Below are positions 22,479 through 35,494 of a DNA stretch of 64,000 nt, piece after piece; the first letter of the stretch is position 1; the number at the start of each line of letters is the position of its first letter. Under the pieces are notes generated by a model that had not been told where the DNA came from, searched no databases, and was given only the letters and a program-made list of their open reading frames with translations. A program made the translations under genes and the position numbers. Source of the stretch: Cheiracanthium punctorium (taxonomy: Eukaryota; Arthropoda; Arachnida; Araneae; Cheiracanthiidae); NCBI GenBank assembly GCA_038373885.1, contig JAWZYV010013182.1:56679-120678 (forward strand), written 5' to 3'.

Positions 22479-24040
22479 TAACCCTTTAAATTCTCCGCCA
22501 TTGTCGTTGGTTCGTGAAATTTAATATAGTTTTATTCTAGCTGTCTGATCGACACGCTAAAACTGTTGTGTGGTGGAACTTTAGATGTTCGTGTGGTGAT
22601 GAGTGTTTGCCATCTTATGAATGCCTCGCCTGTGCTACCGTCAACATATGAACTCACTATAGCTTCTGACTTCATCGTGTTAAGAATGGCAGTCCTTCGC
22701 CTCACCACCAAACTATGTAGACGATAAATAAAGCTTACTTTTTAATTAAAGTATCTTCATCTTTGAGAAGCATTCCTGGAATCCTCGAGTGTTTATCGAC
22801 TGTGTTATTCGTACTGAGTACCTCCTTGATAATTATACGTGTGATGATGATTATGTTCTTTTAAAAATCGATACTTTTCTCCTCGCAATAAGATCACCGC
22901 CACCTTTCTCAATCACACACGGTTCCCATGAATCCTAGAATATAATCAGCTAAGGTCTAAGGTCTGCGGAGGATTGGATGCCGACCCCAATGGGTTTACG
23001 GCATTGATTTCCAATCTCCAATTGTAAAGCTACTATCCGGCGAAACCACCTACAGGTAGATACCAGGCCAGGCATCTCTGCGGGTCATAGACCCCATTTT
23101 GCTTTGAAGGTCAAAATGCAACATTTGATTTTTTAACGCATAGAACATTAATTTTTGACTGCTAAACGTTAGAAGAGCAAATCCCTCGCTAATCGTGCCC
23201 ACCCGTTACGAGTACGTAGCATAGGAAGAACAAGTATACTTTTATTAATAGTTTGGAAAGAGCATAAAATGCATGTAATTATTTTCTAGTATTATAAACA
23301 CAAGCATCATAAATACTGAGATTGTCCTCAGAGATAAAATTATGAATTTCCTTTATCAAAATAAAATATTTTTTTATTATTTTTGGTTTTATGTTAACAC
23401 ACACTATATTAAGCTTTCTAAAATAGTCAGCTAGTGATTATAGATTAGAATTATGTGAGCATAGTTCAGTTATAGCTAGTAGCTCCCGTTGCATTAATCT
23501 TCAGTACGGGCTGATAACGGTGGTTCAGACAACTAATTTCTCAATTCAACAAAACTGAGAACTCGTAAGGAATAACTTCTGTATTGAGATATTTCTTCTC
23601 GTGATACTTTTAAACTAATTTTCAAAAGCCTTCATCATTCATTCAGAAAATAAAACAGGCCTTCATATATTTCAAATTTTGTATTCTGGGTTTCATTTTT
23701 TCCCCTCCAATGTTATTTGTTACAGGAATTTCAAAAAAATATATTATGTATTCTTACGCGTTGAAATCCAGTCACCATTCCCAATTTCGTGAAAGGTCAA
23801 GATTTTACTTTTCTTGTTTGAGAGATAAATAAAGAAGAATCGAACAGAGCTTACACATGAGAAAATATAAAAAAGAGATAGTTCTTTTTTTTCTCTCGAA
23901 ACTATCATATATGAGTTTCTTCGAAATGGAATCGATAAATAAATTTACTGCTCTCCCGTCTTCGAATTTTTCTTTCTTTTCTTTAAAGATCCAAACTTCA
24001 GGAGTAACATTTGAGAAAATATTAATAATTTAAAAGCAGT
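22479..24040. other. Mixed-composition spacer with no recognised gene
   Basis: From 22479 to about 23220 the composition is less AT-rich than the surroundings, with an AATAAA at about 22725. This could be the remains of a retroelement end or an old transcript, but I see no TG...CA bounded LTR pair and no open frame. The remainder is ordinary AT-rich sequence. Confidence 0.4.
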
Positions 24041-24044
24041 AGTT

Positions 24045-24190
24045 TTCACGTTTTCTCTTTCTCAAAATGTGAACATGTCAACTTAAATAGTGCATAAATG
24101 CGTCTAACATGAAATAGTTTTCTCATTTTTTCTTCTTCAAAATGTGAACATCTCAATTTTAATAGTGAATAAATGCGACTAAAATGAAAT
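24045..24190. repeat. Two-copy ~75-bp tandem repeat
   Basis: The block 'ttttctc...ttctcaaaatgtgaacat...aatagtg(c/a)ataaatgcg(t/a)ct...aaatgaaat' occurs twice, at about 24045-24116 and 24118-24190, with several differences. Confidence 0.8.
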
Positions 24191-25285
24191 CAATTTAAAA
24201 ATATTTAAATTACTATGAAGAAAATTCTATCAATCTATCTATACATAAAAATATGTACCAAAGAAAATTTATAACGATTTGTTTGATTTTATATTATTTT
24301 CAATTTTCTGCCCATGAGGGTTTTTTTACTACGTTTTTTAAATTTAAGATTCAATGGAAATCACCAGCATTCACATAGCCAGATAAATTGCAGTACTCCC
24401 TTAAAATAAAGCTTTCAGAAAACCAGTAATACAAAAACTTTTTCTGCACTTTTGAATTTTGAAGTAAAACTCTAGTAGATAGTATAAAAAGATTTCACAT
24501 GTATCAGTTATCTGAAAAAATCCATTTGCATGTAAATAAATTAAAAGCTGAACCTCAATAAACTGCTCTCAGTTAAGTCTATGAAGATGCAGTTATCATA
24601 TCTTTCATAATCAAGGAATTTGAGAGTTATTAAATAATTATTCTGTAACCGCTCTGGTAGTAGATAAAGTGTCTAACTGCAACATGCTGTTTCTTCCTGA
24701 AAAATATGAGGAACCGTAAGAATTGTGGGAACTTGAGCAGCAATATCAAAATAAAGAATCAACGATATCGCTTAACTTTTGCAAATGTCCGTAAAATATC
24801 CAAAAAAATTTTTGTAAGTCCGGGAATCTTAGGTACTTTACTTTCTGAAATACTGTTTAAAACTGTTTGAATTTACGGTTTATAATTGCTTGAATTCTTT
24901 AAAATTCAAATAATTCTATACCACATTCTGTTACGCATAAAACTGTTTCGAAATTACATATTTACTTTATAAGACTGATTTACTGAAAATGAACAGATTA
25001 ACTAATAAAACCAAAGTAAAATTTATTATTGAATAGTTAATCAGACAAAATGCTAAAGATTAAGAAGAAATGCCTCGTCTTCAATGATTTCATCTTGACT
25101 AATTTGCTGTATAAAATTATTTCAGTGCATTGACTTATAAGTCTTTGTGGTATAAATCAGACTATTTAATCAGTGGTCCAAAGAACAAGTGACTCTACGA
25201 CTTTCCCTTTCAATAACATTTATCGCTGGTCCGTATGCATGACTTAAAACAATCGCAAAACCAAAGATATTATATAAGTTATATA
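24191..25285. other. Spacer with no recognised gene
   Basis: AT-rich sequence. No feature recognised. Confidence 0.55.
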
Positions 25286-25287
25286 TA

Positions 25288-25733
25288 CAGGGTGAATCTA
25301 AATTCTTGGGCAAAACTTTAAGGGGTGATAGAGCACATAATAAGAAATCAGAATCACGTAGCAATGTGGGGAGGCAAATACGCAGTTTTCACTTACCCGG
25401 TAATAATCACTTTGTGAAAAGTATTGAAGTGTTAGTCTAATTTCTTAACCAAGTTTCATAAATAATAGGCTCGTCTCCAAACATTTCATGCATGAAATAA
25501 AATAGAATTTTTAAACTATGAATTTTAGTCTTCTGTTTTCGGGGGAAAATACATTAGTTTCTGACGAAACAATGGTCGGAAAGCGCACTGTTGCTTCGGC
25601 ACTTTTCCCGACGTGATTATTAACAGCTATACCAAGAAGACGTTACCGACCCCACAATGCTATGTGATTCTGATTCCTTATTATGTGCCCTATCACCCCT
25701 TAAAGTTTTGCCCAAGAGTTTAGATTCACCCTG
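25288..25733. mobile_element. TA-flanked 446-bp MITE with 84-bp TIRs (Tc1/mariner type)
   Basis: Flanked by TA (25286-25287 and 25734-25735). Both ends begin CAGGGTGAATCTAAA. The arms 25288-25371 and 25650-25733 are reverse complements over 84 bp with about 7 mismatches, and weaker pairing continues inward ('taataatcac'). The TA target and CAGGGTG terminus fit a Tc1/mariner non-autonomous element. No transposase. Confidence 0.92.
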
Positions 25734-25735
25734 TA

Positions 25736-26418
25736 TATATTGATTTCCGTTAACATCTGAATTTAAAAATGTTGATACCTATTATTCAAATATTAAACAG
25801 ATCACATTATATGACACATATTGGTAAAATTAGATGACATATATTTAGTGGAATTAAATTAAGAAAGTCTGAAAGAAAAAAATATGTATAAAACGTTACT
25901 AGTCCGATGGACCAACAAATTTTCTATTGCAGTGGTCCGTTATATATTTTAGTGGTATCGGAGAATCGGACTACCGTTAATTTCGATCCCTGAGTCTAAT
26001 AGTCTCAGATTTTCACAGGCCAATTTTAGTAAGCTGTCTCTTTTTTCAAAATTTTACATTTTCGATAAGAAAGACATTAATTACATTATAGTTCCAAATT
26101 ATAATAAATAAGAAACTTTTAACTCCACTTGAGATGACTGCATAATGTTGCGAAGGACTTAAGACAAATCGGAATAAACCATTCGAGATGTATCGCATTA
26201 TATCGATTAATGTAGAACACATGAAGACACTGCCGTGACCATGTAATCCAGTGGAAGAAGAAACTTCTTTATTTTAATATCTGCCTTTTTTTTCTATTCA
26301 ACAGTGCTTCGAGTGAAATATTTGTAAGCTCGTGCTATTTCAAGTAAATCTAAATGTATTCAAAAGAATGTCATATTTCTTAAGCTTTGCGTGCGTTATC
26401 AGTTCTATACCATTTCCA
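25736..26418. other. Spacer with no recognised gene
   Basis: AT-rich sequence without recognised features. Confidence 0.55.
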
Positions 26419-26436
26419 AAAATAATAATAATAATA

Positions 26437-26477
<41 letters not shown>

Positions 26478-26514
26478 TTAATAATAATAATAATAATAAT
26501 AATACAAAAGACTA
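26419..26514. repeat. (AAT)n microsatellite, ~95 bp
   Basis: Long run of AAT/ATA trinucleotides with two single-unit interruptions. This is the longest such tract in the window. Confidence 0.95.
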
Positions 26515-27499
26515 ATCTGCTCTCAGTATTTTGCACTTCGTATTTCAAAAAATGCACAATTTGAGACAAATTTTACCAATTAAATTTCATGCTGAACTAG
26601 TAAATTTTATGAAAAACAATCATTAATAAAATTTAACTAAAACTCAAATGCCTTCATAGAAGTGGGAATGTTGTTTTATCTAATTTCAAAATTTTTCTAT
26701 CATAAAAAAAGAATTGCAAACAACAGTAACAATTCAAATGCTAAAATTTATTTTATTTCAGAAAATTCTTCGTACAGCAGAAAATTAATATACTGGATTG
26801 TGCGAAGACTAGATCCACCTTACGGATTCTAGTTAGCTCGAAACTTCAAAATACTTTTATCTGTCTGTCTCGAGTGTCGGAAGATAAGCAGGAAAAAAAG
26901 GCTATGTGCGGCTGGAAAGAACGTGATTGTACTTTCGATACTTAAAAACTACCAAGTGTGAGAGCTACAGTAAAAGAAAATTCCATAAATAAATTTACTC
27001 TTGCCAACTCTGCACTTGCACCATTTGAAAAAAAAGAAATTGTCATTCTGGATAAAAACTTTTGAATTTTCAGTATTGCTCATTGGTGAGATACGCGTTA
27101 GCAGTGGTTCACTCTCAAAACTTTGAAAGTCGCATAAATCTTGAGAAAAATAGGTTTAGTTCGTGTATTGAAGGGAACAAAAAGTAAAACGCCGTAAGAA
27201 CATTTTTTTATTTAAAGTTTTTTTGCAAAATAGTTTTATTCGGTGTGTAATTTCAATTAAACATTTTGCCTAATATATCGTTTTTATTCATTAACGAGGA
27301 AAAATAATTTGGAAAAAGCATTTGCTTGCAGGGTTTTTTTCTAATTTGTACGACAAAAAAAAAATTAACCAAATTAAATAAAGTTTCGTAACAAAATTTA
27401 TTATTAAATTGAAGGCTATTCCAAAATTTCAGTAGTGTTTCGAGATTTTAAAAAAATTGCTTAACTTTTTACAGAGACAAATGTTACATGAGTTCATTT
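26515..27499. other. Spacer with no recognised gene
   Basis: AT-rich sequence. 'attggtgagatacgcgttag' near 27079 resembles 'attggtgagggatatgcgtt' near 12880, hinting at a shared dispersed-repeat end. No gene recognised. Confidence 0.5.
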
Positions 27500-30220
27500 T
27501 ATTTTCGTTTTAAGCGGCATTGCAAGAGCAAATCGGGCAAAAAAAGAAAAAGTTTCCATCATCATCTCAGAATTTCATGAATTTTTTATCTTGTGATGCC
27601 TTGCCCAAGGAAAGAGCAAGTCTGAAATACTTTTTATTAACCTCTTTTAGTTTTCGAGTTATGGGGGTTCAAAGTCAGACGAGTGACGTACGAATAATTC
27701 TGGGCCATTTTTGCCATTTTATTGCCCCGACTGTGACTGGCTCTGAGGTGCTTCAAAAAATTTTTTCATTTATCCTATAATATATCTTGGATATTAATAT
27801 CTAAAATTAAAAATTCATTCGAAAATCGTCAGAGCCCCAAATAAGGGCTCCCCAAAATACCCCCAATTTCATAAAAAGTACAGTTTTAAGAATGCTTTAA
27901 ATCTTGGCTCTGGCGTGATACAGAAAATATTTTTGCGCAGAGCAGTTATACATCTTCATATAAAGTGAATCCAATGTTAAAAAATTTTGAAGGCCCCCCC
28001 AGGGCCCCAAACATAGTCCTTAGCGCTAATTTACGCAATTTCGAAGCATTGGTGCAGCTGAAGCCGACTTTCCACAAGAGAACTATTGACATGGAGATGT
28101 AGTATCAACATAGTAGTTTCATATTATGAAAAAACATTTTTTGAAGGCACAACTGTTTCCAAGAAAAATCCCAAAAAGTACCTCCTTATTTGGGACACTC
28201 CACTGGCACGCATTGGGGCATTCCGGCGTTACTTTTAGAAGTTTAATCGACTGTAGCAATATTGAAAATTAAACTTATTCTGCATGCATCTCAAATATAT
28301 CCTCCATATATCACAAGTAGTTCTTTCAGGGCTCTCATAAGAATTACATTACGCTGTATGGAGATATCTGTAATTACTGAACCGATTCGAAAAACTTTTT
28401 CACTGATAGAAAGCTACTCTATTCCTGAATATTATAGGCTACCTTTCAGCATGCAGCATAACTAGTTCTCTTACAGGGACACACAAAAGAATTCTAATGC
28501 ATTACGCTATATGGGCATCTCTGTAACTACTGAACCGATTCTAAAGATCTTTTCACTAAGAGCTACACTATTCCTGAGTAACATGGGCTAAAATTTATGT
28601 CTGTAACATCATTTACATGACCACTCAAAATAATTCAAATAATAAAAAATTTGTACATGTTCCATAAATAAAATATTTTTCTTATATGGCATTTTACTTA
28701 TTTCTGTTTTTAAGTAAAATTTTCTTTGTAGACTAGTGAAAAAAATAGGAAGTTGACCAGATGACATAGACGCTATAGACAGGATATTTTTTTATCCAAA
28801 TGAATTTGCTTCTGTTACATTAACGATTGCTAATATAAAAAATATCAGCAGCTCACAATAACAGACAAAACAACAGACTATAATAAAACTAAGTAAATAA
28901 CCTGAGAATTTGACCTTGAGAATTTTGTTGTAAATTAGTATACAAGTCAGAAATAAATGATGTAGAATTTCGACTATTTCTTTTATTCACAATATTATTT
29001 ACTTTTTGTTTATTTTAAATGAAATATAAGACTTGGTATATGTAAAGTTAATTTAGATAGTTCTTTTTTTCGCATGTGGTGAATGAAGACAGTTACGACA
29101 ATGCTTACAAATTATCTTCAGTGTTCCTGTAAATTATGCTGCATGCATGAATTTTAGTCTATGCTACTCAGGAACAGTATAGCTTTCAGTGAAAAGATCT
29201 TTGGAATCGGTTCAGTAGTTACAGAGATGCCCATGCAGCGTAATGCATTAGAATTCTTTTAAGTGTTCCTGTAAGAGAACTAGTTATGTTGCATGCTGAA
29301 AGGTAGCCTATAATACTCAGGAATAGTGTAGCTTTCTATCAGTGAAAAATTTTTTCGAATCGGTTCTGTAGTTACAGTGAGCGTAATGTAATTATTATGA
29401 GAGCCCTGAAAGAACTGTTTGTGATATATGGAGGATAGATTTGTGATGCATGCAGGATAAGTTTAATTTTCAATATTGCTACAGTCTATTAAACGTCTAA
29501 AAGTAACGCTGAAATGTCCCCATGCGGGTCAGTGAAATGTCCCAAATAGGAAGGTACTTTTGGGGATTTTTCCTGGAAACAGTTGTATCTTCAAAAAATG
29601 CTTTTTCATAATATGAAACTACTATGTTGAGACTACATCTCTATGCCAATAGTTCTCCTGTGGGAAGTCGGCTTCATCTGTACCAATGCTTCGACATTGC
29701 ATAAATTAGCGTTAAGGACCATGTTTGGGGCCTCGTACCGAGGGGCCCTGGGGGGCCTTCAAAAATTTTTAACATTAGATTCATTTTATATGAAGATGCG
29801 TAACTGCACTGTACAAATCTTTTTTCTGATCACGTCAGAGCCAAGATTTAAAGTATTCTCAAAACTGTATTTTTTTGGTGGGGGAATTTTCAATTTGAGA
29901 TGTTAATATTCAAGGTATATTATAGGATGAAATGAAACAATTCTCTGAAGCACCTCTGAGCCAGTCACAGTCGAGACAATAATGTGACAAAAATGACCCT
30001 AAATTAATTTTACGTCACTTGTCTGGGGTACTTTGACCCCCCCCCCCAAAAAAAAAAAAAAAACTCCAAAACTAAAAGAGGTAAATCAAAAATATTTCAG
30101 ATGTGTTCTTTCCTTGGGTAAGGCAAAACACGGAAAAAATAAAAATCATAAAATTATGAGATGATGATGGAAACGCCTTACCTGATTTGCCCCTGCAATT
30201 CCTCTTAAATAATAAAACAC
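27500..30220. mobile_element. 2.7-kb giant foldback element with ~1.1-kb arms
   Basis: The left arm (about 27500-28606) and right arm (about 29147-30220) are reverse complements over nearly their whole length, with roughly 10% divergence and small indels. They are separated by about 540 bp. Matching landmarks include 'tttccatcatcatctca', 'cttgcccaaggaaag', 'gcttcagctg...ccgactttccaca', 'aaactactatgttga' and 'ggaggatag'. Each arm contains an internal tandem duplication of ~165 bp built around 'actgaaccgattc', with a third partial unit in the loop. No transposase and no open frame shared between the arms is seen. Outer ends are approximate, no target duplication was found, and I cannot name the superfamily. 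Confidence 0.9.
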
Positions 30221-30630
30221 ATTTGGCACCAGAAAGTCTCAAAATACGACCTGACTTGGAAATAAAGTTATTTTACAAAACTCGTTTTTTCTATTATATA
30301 TGTTGCGTATATCAATCTAAAAACAATTTCATTCTGCAGGTTACTAACATTTTAGCGTCGAATTCGGTTACTTTATTTTTATTAGGTTAGTTAAAATATA
30401 TTACCAGATAAATAAAATATTTATTACGTCCGTATATACATTCAGAAATAATTTTATTCTTAGTACTCGTCATACATTTTGTTTTATTTCATTTTATGAT
30501 TCGAGCTTACTGATAAAGAGTAAAATAAAAATCGATAGACTGGAAATGTGAGTCTAAACAGCTTTTTTCCTGCGGCAATCCAAACTCTAGGTATTGATAG
30601 CTATCGGTTTTCTAGTCAAAACTGTAAGTA

Positions 30631-31034
30631 TTAGGTTGTAACGAAAGTTTCCCGCCACCGCAAACATCGTCAGAACACAGTTCGCATTGGCGTATTTGCT
30701 CATATTTTGTCGACCTATTTTTGACATTTGAAAGAAAGAGGCTTACTTTATAACACTGTGTTGTGAAATCTCTGAAAAATATAGTTATCATTAAGTACAA
30801 GGTGTCTCCAAATGGAACTATAGCTCTAGAGGATTAGAACCATCATTAACTTCCAGTTATGTTGCAAAAAGTCAGCTCTAGAATATCAACAAATTATGAG
30901 TACAGCTTTAAGTACTATTGTTCTATAATGTGACACTGTGCAGGTTTGGTACCGAAAGTTCAAATACAGTTATCTAAGGAGTTAGAATTTAGTTTTTCAG
31001 GCAGATATGGCGGAAAACTTTCGTTACAACCTGA
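30631..31034. mobile_element. 404-bp mariner-type non-autonomous element
   Basis: Flanked by TA at 30629-30630 and 31035-31036. The left end TTAGGTTGTAACGAAAGTTT and reverse-complemented right end TCAGGTTGTAACGAAAGTTT match over about 26 bp into CCGCCA. The YYAGGTTG...AAAGTTT pattern is typical of mariner elements. The interior holds no transposase. Confidence 0.88.
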
Positions 31035-31036
31035 TA

Positions 31037-32016
31037 CATTCCGTAAAGTGCTGTAAGTGTTTTTGAACAACTTGGACAGATTACGTTGGTCCAATTTTTT
31101 TGCGTATGGAGGGTGGGGGTGGTTGCGATCAAGCTATCCATTATTTTTTCAAGAATTTCGAATTACAACATTATTAACTTGCTCACAAAAACGAAATCAT
31201 GCAGCAATTTACAATCGCATTCGTACCACTCATGATCTATTGATTTTCTGTAAGTCCGAAAGTTATATCATTTTAAATGAAATGTGATTTTTTGAAAAAC
31301 CCATTCTTGGTCGATGCTTTTGCCGAAACCAAATTTGCATTTTTGAAAAAGTTGTAGAAAAATTCGCTGATTCTTCAACTCATACTTTAAAATTGGCTAT
31401 TACCTGGTGCCTGAAAACAACTTTAGCGACTTCACACACCTGTAAGCTTTCAACTCGTCTGGGCGTACGCTATACCGTTCCTAAAAGTTTATGAAGATTT
31501 TTTGAGGCACCGTCTGTGCAAAAAAAAAAAAAAAACCTCCAGGTAACCACACTTAGTACCCAAATCTAAATTTTAAAATTAATTGACTGAGACTATCCAG
31601 AATGAAAATAATTCAAAGCAGGATAGATCAAATCAAATTGGCCTCGAAACGTTAGGTATCAAGTATAAAAACGTTAGATGTTAGTTATACAAAAAAAAAA
31701 GTGACTGCAGATAAATATAAAAAAACAACGTATGAAATCAGCAATAAGAGAATTAAAAACAGCATATTGATATCGAAATGTATTACATGCCGACATCTTG
31801 CTCGAATGACAATGGCAAATATTTGCTGTTTACATGGAAAAGCGAGGATTCAGACGAGTGTTTACAAGGGCTAATAAGAAAGCAAGGATTCGAAGAGGGT
31901 TTTGGAAGGTTTTTCAAATGAGTTTAGCTGAACTAAAGTGGAATGCATGATTGGAATCCCAATAATGTTTAGTGATGGAGTACTTCTTAATGTCATGTTT
32001 TCTAACAAGAGCTATG
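31037..32016. other. Spacer with no recognised gene
   Basis: Mixed sequence with a poly-A run near 31520-31536. No gene recognised. Confidence 0.55.
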
Positions 32017-32024
32017 TGTTAATT

Positions 32025-32348
32025 CAGCGGTTCTCAAACTTTTAACGTCGCCCCCCCCAACAAAGCCTAACTTACGATGGCGTCCCCCGCCTCACATTTT
32101 TCAGCATACATTCAGTTTTTTAATCTTTAACAATGAAAATTTAGTCGAATTTTCTACAAAATAATGTTATCAGTAAAGTTTGAATAAACATTTTAAGCGA
32201 AAATGGATATATTTTTCAGTCAAAATGAGAATAAATGAGATAATTTTTTAAAACATGCATCACTACTTGCTCTTTGGTTTTTCTCCCCCCCCCTGCAAAC
32301 GCTTTGCCACCCCCTTGGGGGACGCGCCCCACAGTTTCAGAAACGCTG
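32025..32348. mobile_element. hAT-type MITE with perfect 8-bp target duplication
   Basis: A 324-bp element flanked by identical TGTTAATT at 32017-32024 and 32349-32356. The left end is CAGCGGTTCTCAAACTTT and the reverse-complemented right end is CAGCGTTTCTGAAACTGT. C-rich blocks lie near each end (32049-32056 and 32285-32292). The CAGNGGTTCTCAAAC terminus and 8-bp duplication are hallmark hAT features. Confidence 0.95.
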
Positions 32349-32356
32349 TGTTAATT

Positions 32357-34698
32357 AATTCTAAATTTATGGCGAGTTTAGCTTGTTTTGATATAAGATA
32401 AGAAGCACTGTAAACACCCCATCAACTATCAGTGCAGTTTATCTTATATGGAACAAATTAACGCGCGTTTAAAATTAAGAAGCACATAGCTCTTTTTGAA
32501 ACCAACAAGTCTGCCACCGTTAAACAAACACACAAAAATAAAAATTTTAAACTGTTATTGACTTCTATATTCTCAACAAATTACAGTAATCAGTTCGGAA
32601 AGTTGATTTCCATGTTTGTTTCGAAAAATAGCTTACATAACAGTGTGCAAAACAACAAAAAAAAATTCGTTGAATTTTGCTCTTGGGTCAGACTATCACT
32701 CTTTTTTTATCCTGCATGCCATAGATTTTTTTTTACTTTCTCGAAAAAGAGATTACTTCAGTGGTTTCCCTTATCAATTTTAATGCTTACAACTATTTTC
32801 TTTGCTGAGTTCCGAAACAACCCGATGCTTTCGGTGGAAGAATAAAAAAAAAAGCTCTTAGTAAAATTCCACTTTTTCTCGTTAAGTTTTATGAATGTCT
32901 TCAAAATCTCGCTTAATCACACATGCTGACTGATTTTTGTTCGCTAACAAAATAATGAATATCATAAAAATGATACCTGGAGATTTAATCGGATTTTTTT
33001 GCTCACTCATTTTCTATGTTGAAGTAGGTCACAAAATTTTATGAATTTGTAGTGAAGGATGTATTGGTTAATTGGGGCTAGCTAAAAATTCAATATTTTC
33101 AGCCGAGCTTTCTTGTATAATTTAACCTGCAGAACCACATTTTATGTATTCTAAATCACTTTAATTCTTAAAGCTCGGAGCGTATTATTAAATAAATTAG
33201 TTTTTAAGGATTTTAGCTGAAAACTGTATTTTATTAATAATAGAAACGAGAGCAATAAAAGCTAAGAGCTAAATTACATGTTAGCTCTTAGATTAAAATA
33301 AATAATTTATTGCGAAAATAATGAACGAGTTTCGAATTTGGGAAGGAAAAGAATACTGATCAAGGTTCAGTTAAATTTGCGTTATATGCTTCTAAAGTGG
33401 ATAGCTCTTTTAATAATGAAAGCATTTTCAAATATAAATTAATTCGAATATTAAAGTTGTGTATTTATATCTTTTGTTTCAAATTATTTCTATATTGCCA
33501 TATTATACAGCAAAGCAAACAACTATGTAGTATGGATTTATAATACAGATATATATTGATTTTATTGTCACCTGCCAAACAATATATGAGTACAGAATTT
33601 TTTTTTTATTATTTATTTAAGTTAATGACTTTTATCAGAGTGGACAGTTGTCATTATTTTTAAACCGAAAAATTAATTTTGCCACTTAACAGTGTGAAAA
33701 ATGTATAAGTTTTGTTACATTTTCCTAATGGAATAGTTTTCTGTCTAATAATAATTGAAAGTCCCGAAAGTACAAAATTTTTAACGCTTGCTGGAAGTCG
33801 AAAATGTATAATTTTTTGAGAATAGGCACGCGATACGCTATCTAAAGATAATCGATACAACTCAGAGCTAAACGCATATTGAGCATATTGAACACTAGTC
33901 GATAATCCGCATCCTTCTATTATGAAAAATAACATAATGACCAGAAATATACACAAGAAACATTCTTTTATTCAACAAACATCAATTGAAAAAAACAGAT
34001 AACATTTAATTATTATTGCATTTTAAAGGAAATCGCGTAAATTGAGCCATAAGTCTGCCAATGACACCACTTAACCCTCTTGAAAGCCTTTAATTTTAAT
34101 TGGTTGCCAAAAAATGCTACATATCCTACATATTCTAGAAGCTTCATTCATAGATAATTGCTATTTTACTGGTTAATAAGCGCTGTGCCATGCCAAATGA
34201 AGTAAAACACCGTAAATTTAGCTGTTATGTGATGTGGTATTTAACGGCAGTTGGTGAGATTATACAAAAGCTTACAGCTTAAATGTCCCTTTTTTTTTTT
34301 TTTTTTTTTTTTTTACTTTCCATGAAAATATTCAGGTTGATAGTAATTTTCGTTCGCAAATACTGGAATATAGGTTACATAAATTGACCTGCCGGGAGTA
34401 CTGCTATTGCCAATTAATTATAATTATCGTTGTTGTAGCATGGTAACAGAAATTGGTACTTACTGCTGTCTATTGCTTTATCTTCTACCTGGTCTTAAAA
34501 TGCATTTTTTATCTTACATTTTTTTTCACGTATGTGTGTATGCATCTGAAATATAACTTTCATTACGATTGTCCAATTTAAATTTCACAAATAATTTACA
34601 TGATCATTTTTAAGAATTAGCTGGATTCGGTAAGTATTTATATCAAAAAGAACGTTAAAAAACTGGTATTAAATGGTTAAAACTATTTTTTTTTAATC
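32357..34698. other. AT-rich spacer with no recognised gene
   Basis: About 2.3 kb of AT-rich sequence with many stops. It includes a poly-T run at about 34291-34313. No gene recognised. Confidence 0.6.
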
Positions 34699-34702
34699 TT
34701 AA

Positions 34703-35208
34703 CCCTACAATGCATGATTTTTTTAAATGGCTGAAAATAAAATTGTAGCTTTGTTTTGGCTTACTTTTGCTTTGGAAAAATATTTTTTTTTTAATTCAGC
34801 TTGTAGTTTCCCAGAAAAATCATGAAAAATATTCAAATCCGAAAAATTACAGTGCCCACTCTATAGATCTCATAAAACAAAAGAAAGTAATATAGCCTGA
34901 TTCTACATTACTTAATCGTAATACTACTATTTTTAATAGTTTTGTATTCATTTTCATTTAGCAATGAAAATTAGAAGCAATCAAAAATGCGGACGAAAAT
35001 TGGTTCAGTGAACTGGATGCACGTGCTGTTAATTCATGCTTGTTTGCTCTAAAAACACTGTTACTATACACTTTTCAAAACTAAAATTTATTTTCGTGTG
35101 GTCTTATATTTATTTTAAAAGCATATTTCAGACAAAATCTACAAAATTTTCTTTTTTATTACGGAAAAATGTGAGTGTAGCCAATTGGCAACAGTATGCA
35201 CTCTAGGG
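34703..35208. mobile_element. piggyBac-like non-autonomous element, copy 2
   Basis: A 506-bp element between TTAA at 34699-34702 and TTAA at 35209-35212. Ends are CCCTACAATGCATGA and, reverse-complemented, CCCTAGAGTGCATAC. It is collinear with the element at 112-612 in the same orientation. Its ends are better preserved, so it is probably the younger or closer-to-consensus copy. Confidence 0.85.
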
Positions 35209-35494
35209 TTAAAAACATATGCAGAGCTCGAAACTAACGATGGCCGTTAGTCCCAGACTACAAAAATGTATAACTCACCAGTAGAATGCAAATTTTGATA
35301 CACTTTTACATTTTTTCTTGCAAACTTCCGCCATTTGTTCCTCATACATGTTATCATTTATCAATACATGTCATATAATTCTAGCAGAGTGCCATATGTA
35401 TAACTGCTTAATATTTTAATAATCTGCATTTGCACTCTTCCATTCAGATTTTTATGGAAATAAGTAAATTGCTCATGTAATTTCTTTTGCTTAG

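Noticed and set aside
22479..22745. Solo LTR
   Set aside because: AATAAA and mixed composition are suggestive, but no TG...CA inverted ends and no flanking target duplication were found.
27520..29906. 86-87-codon frames in the giant foldback
   Set aside because: Each sits in one arm only and is not preserved in the opposite arm, so they are not conserved coding sequence.
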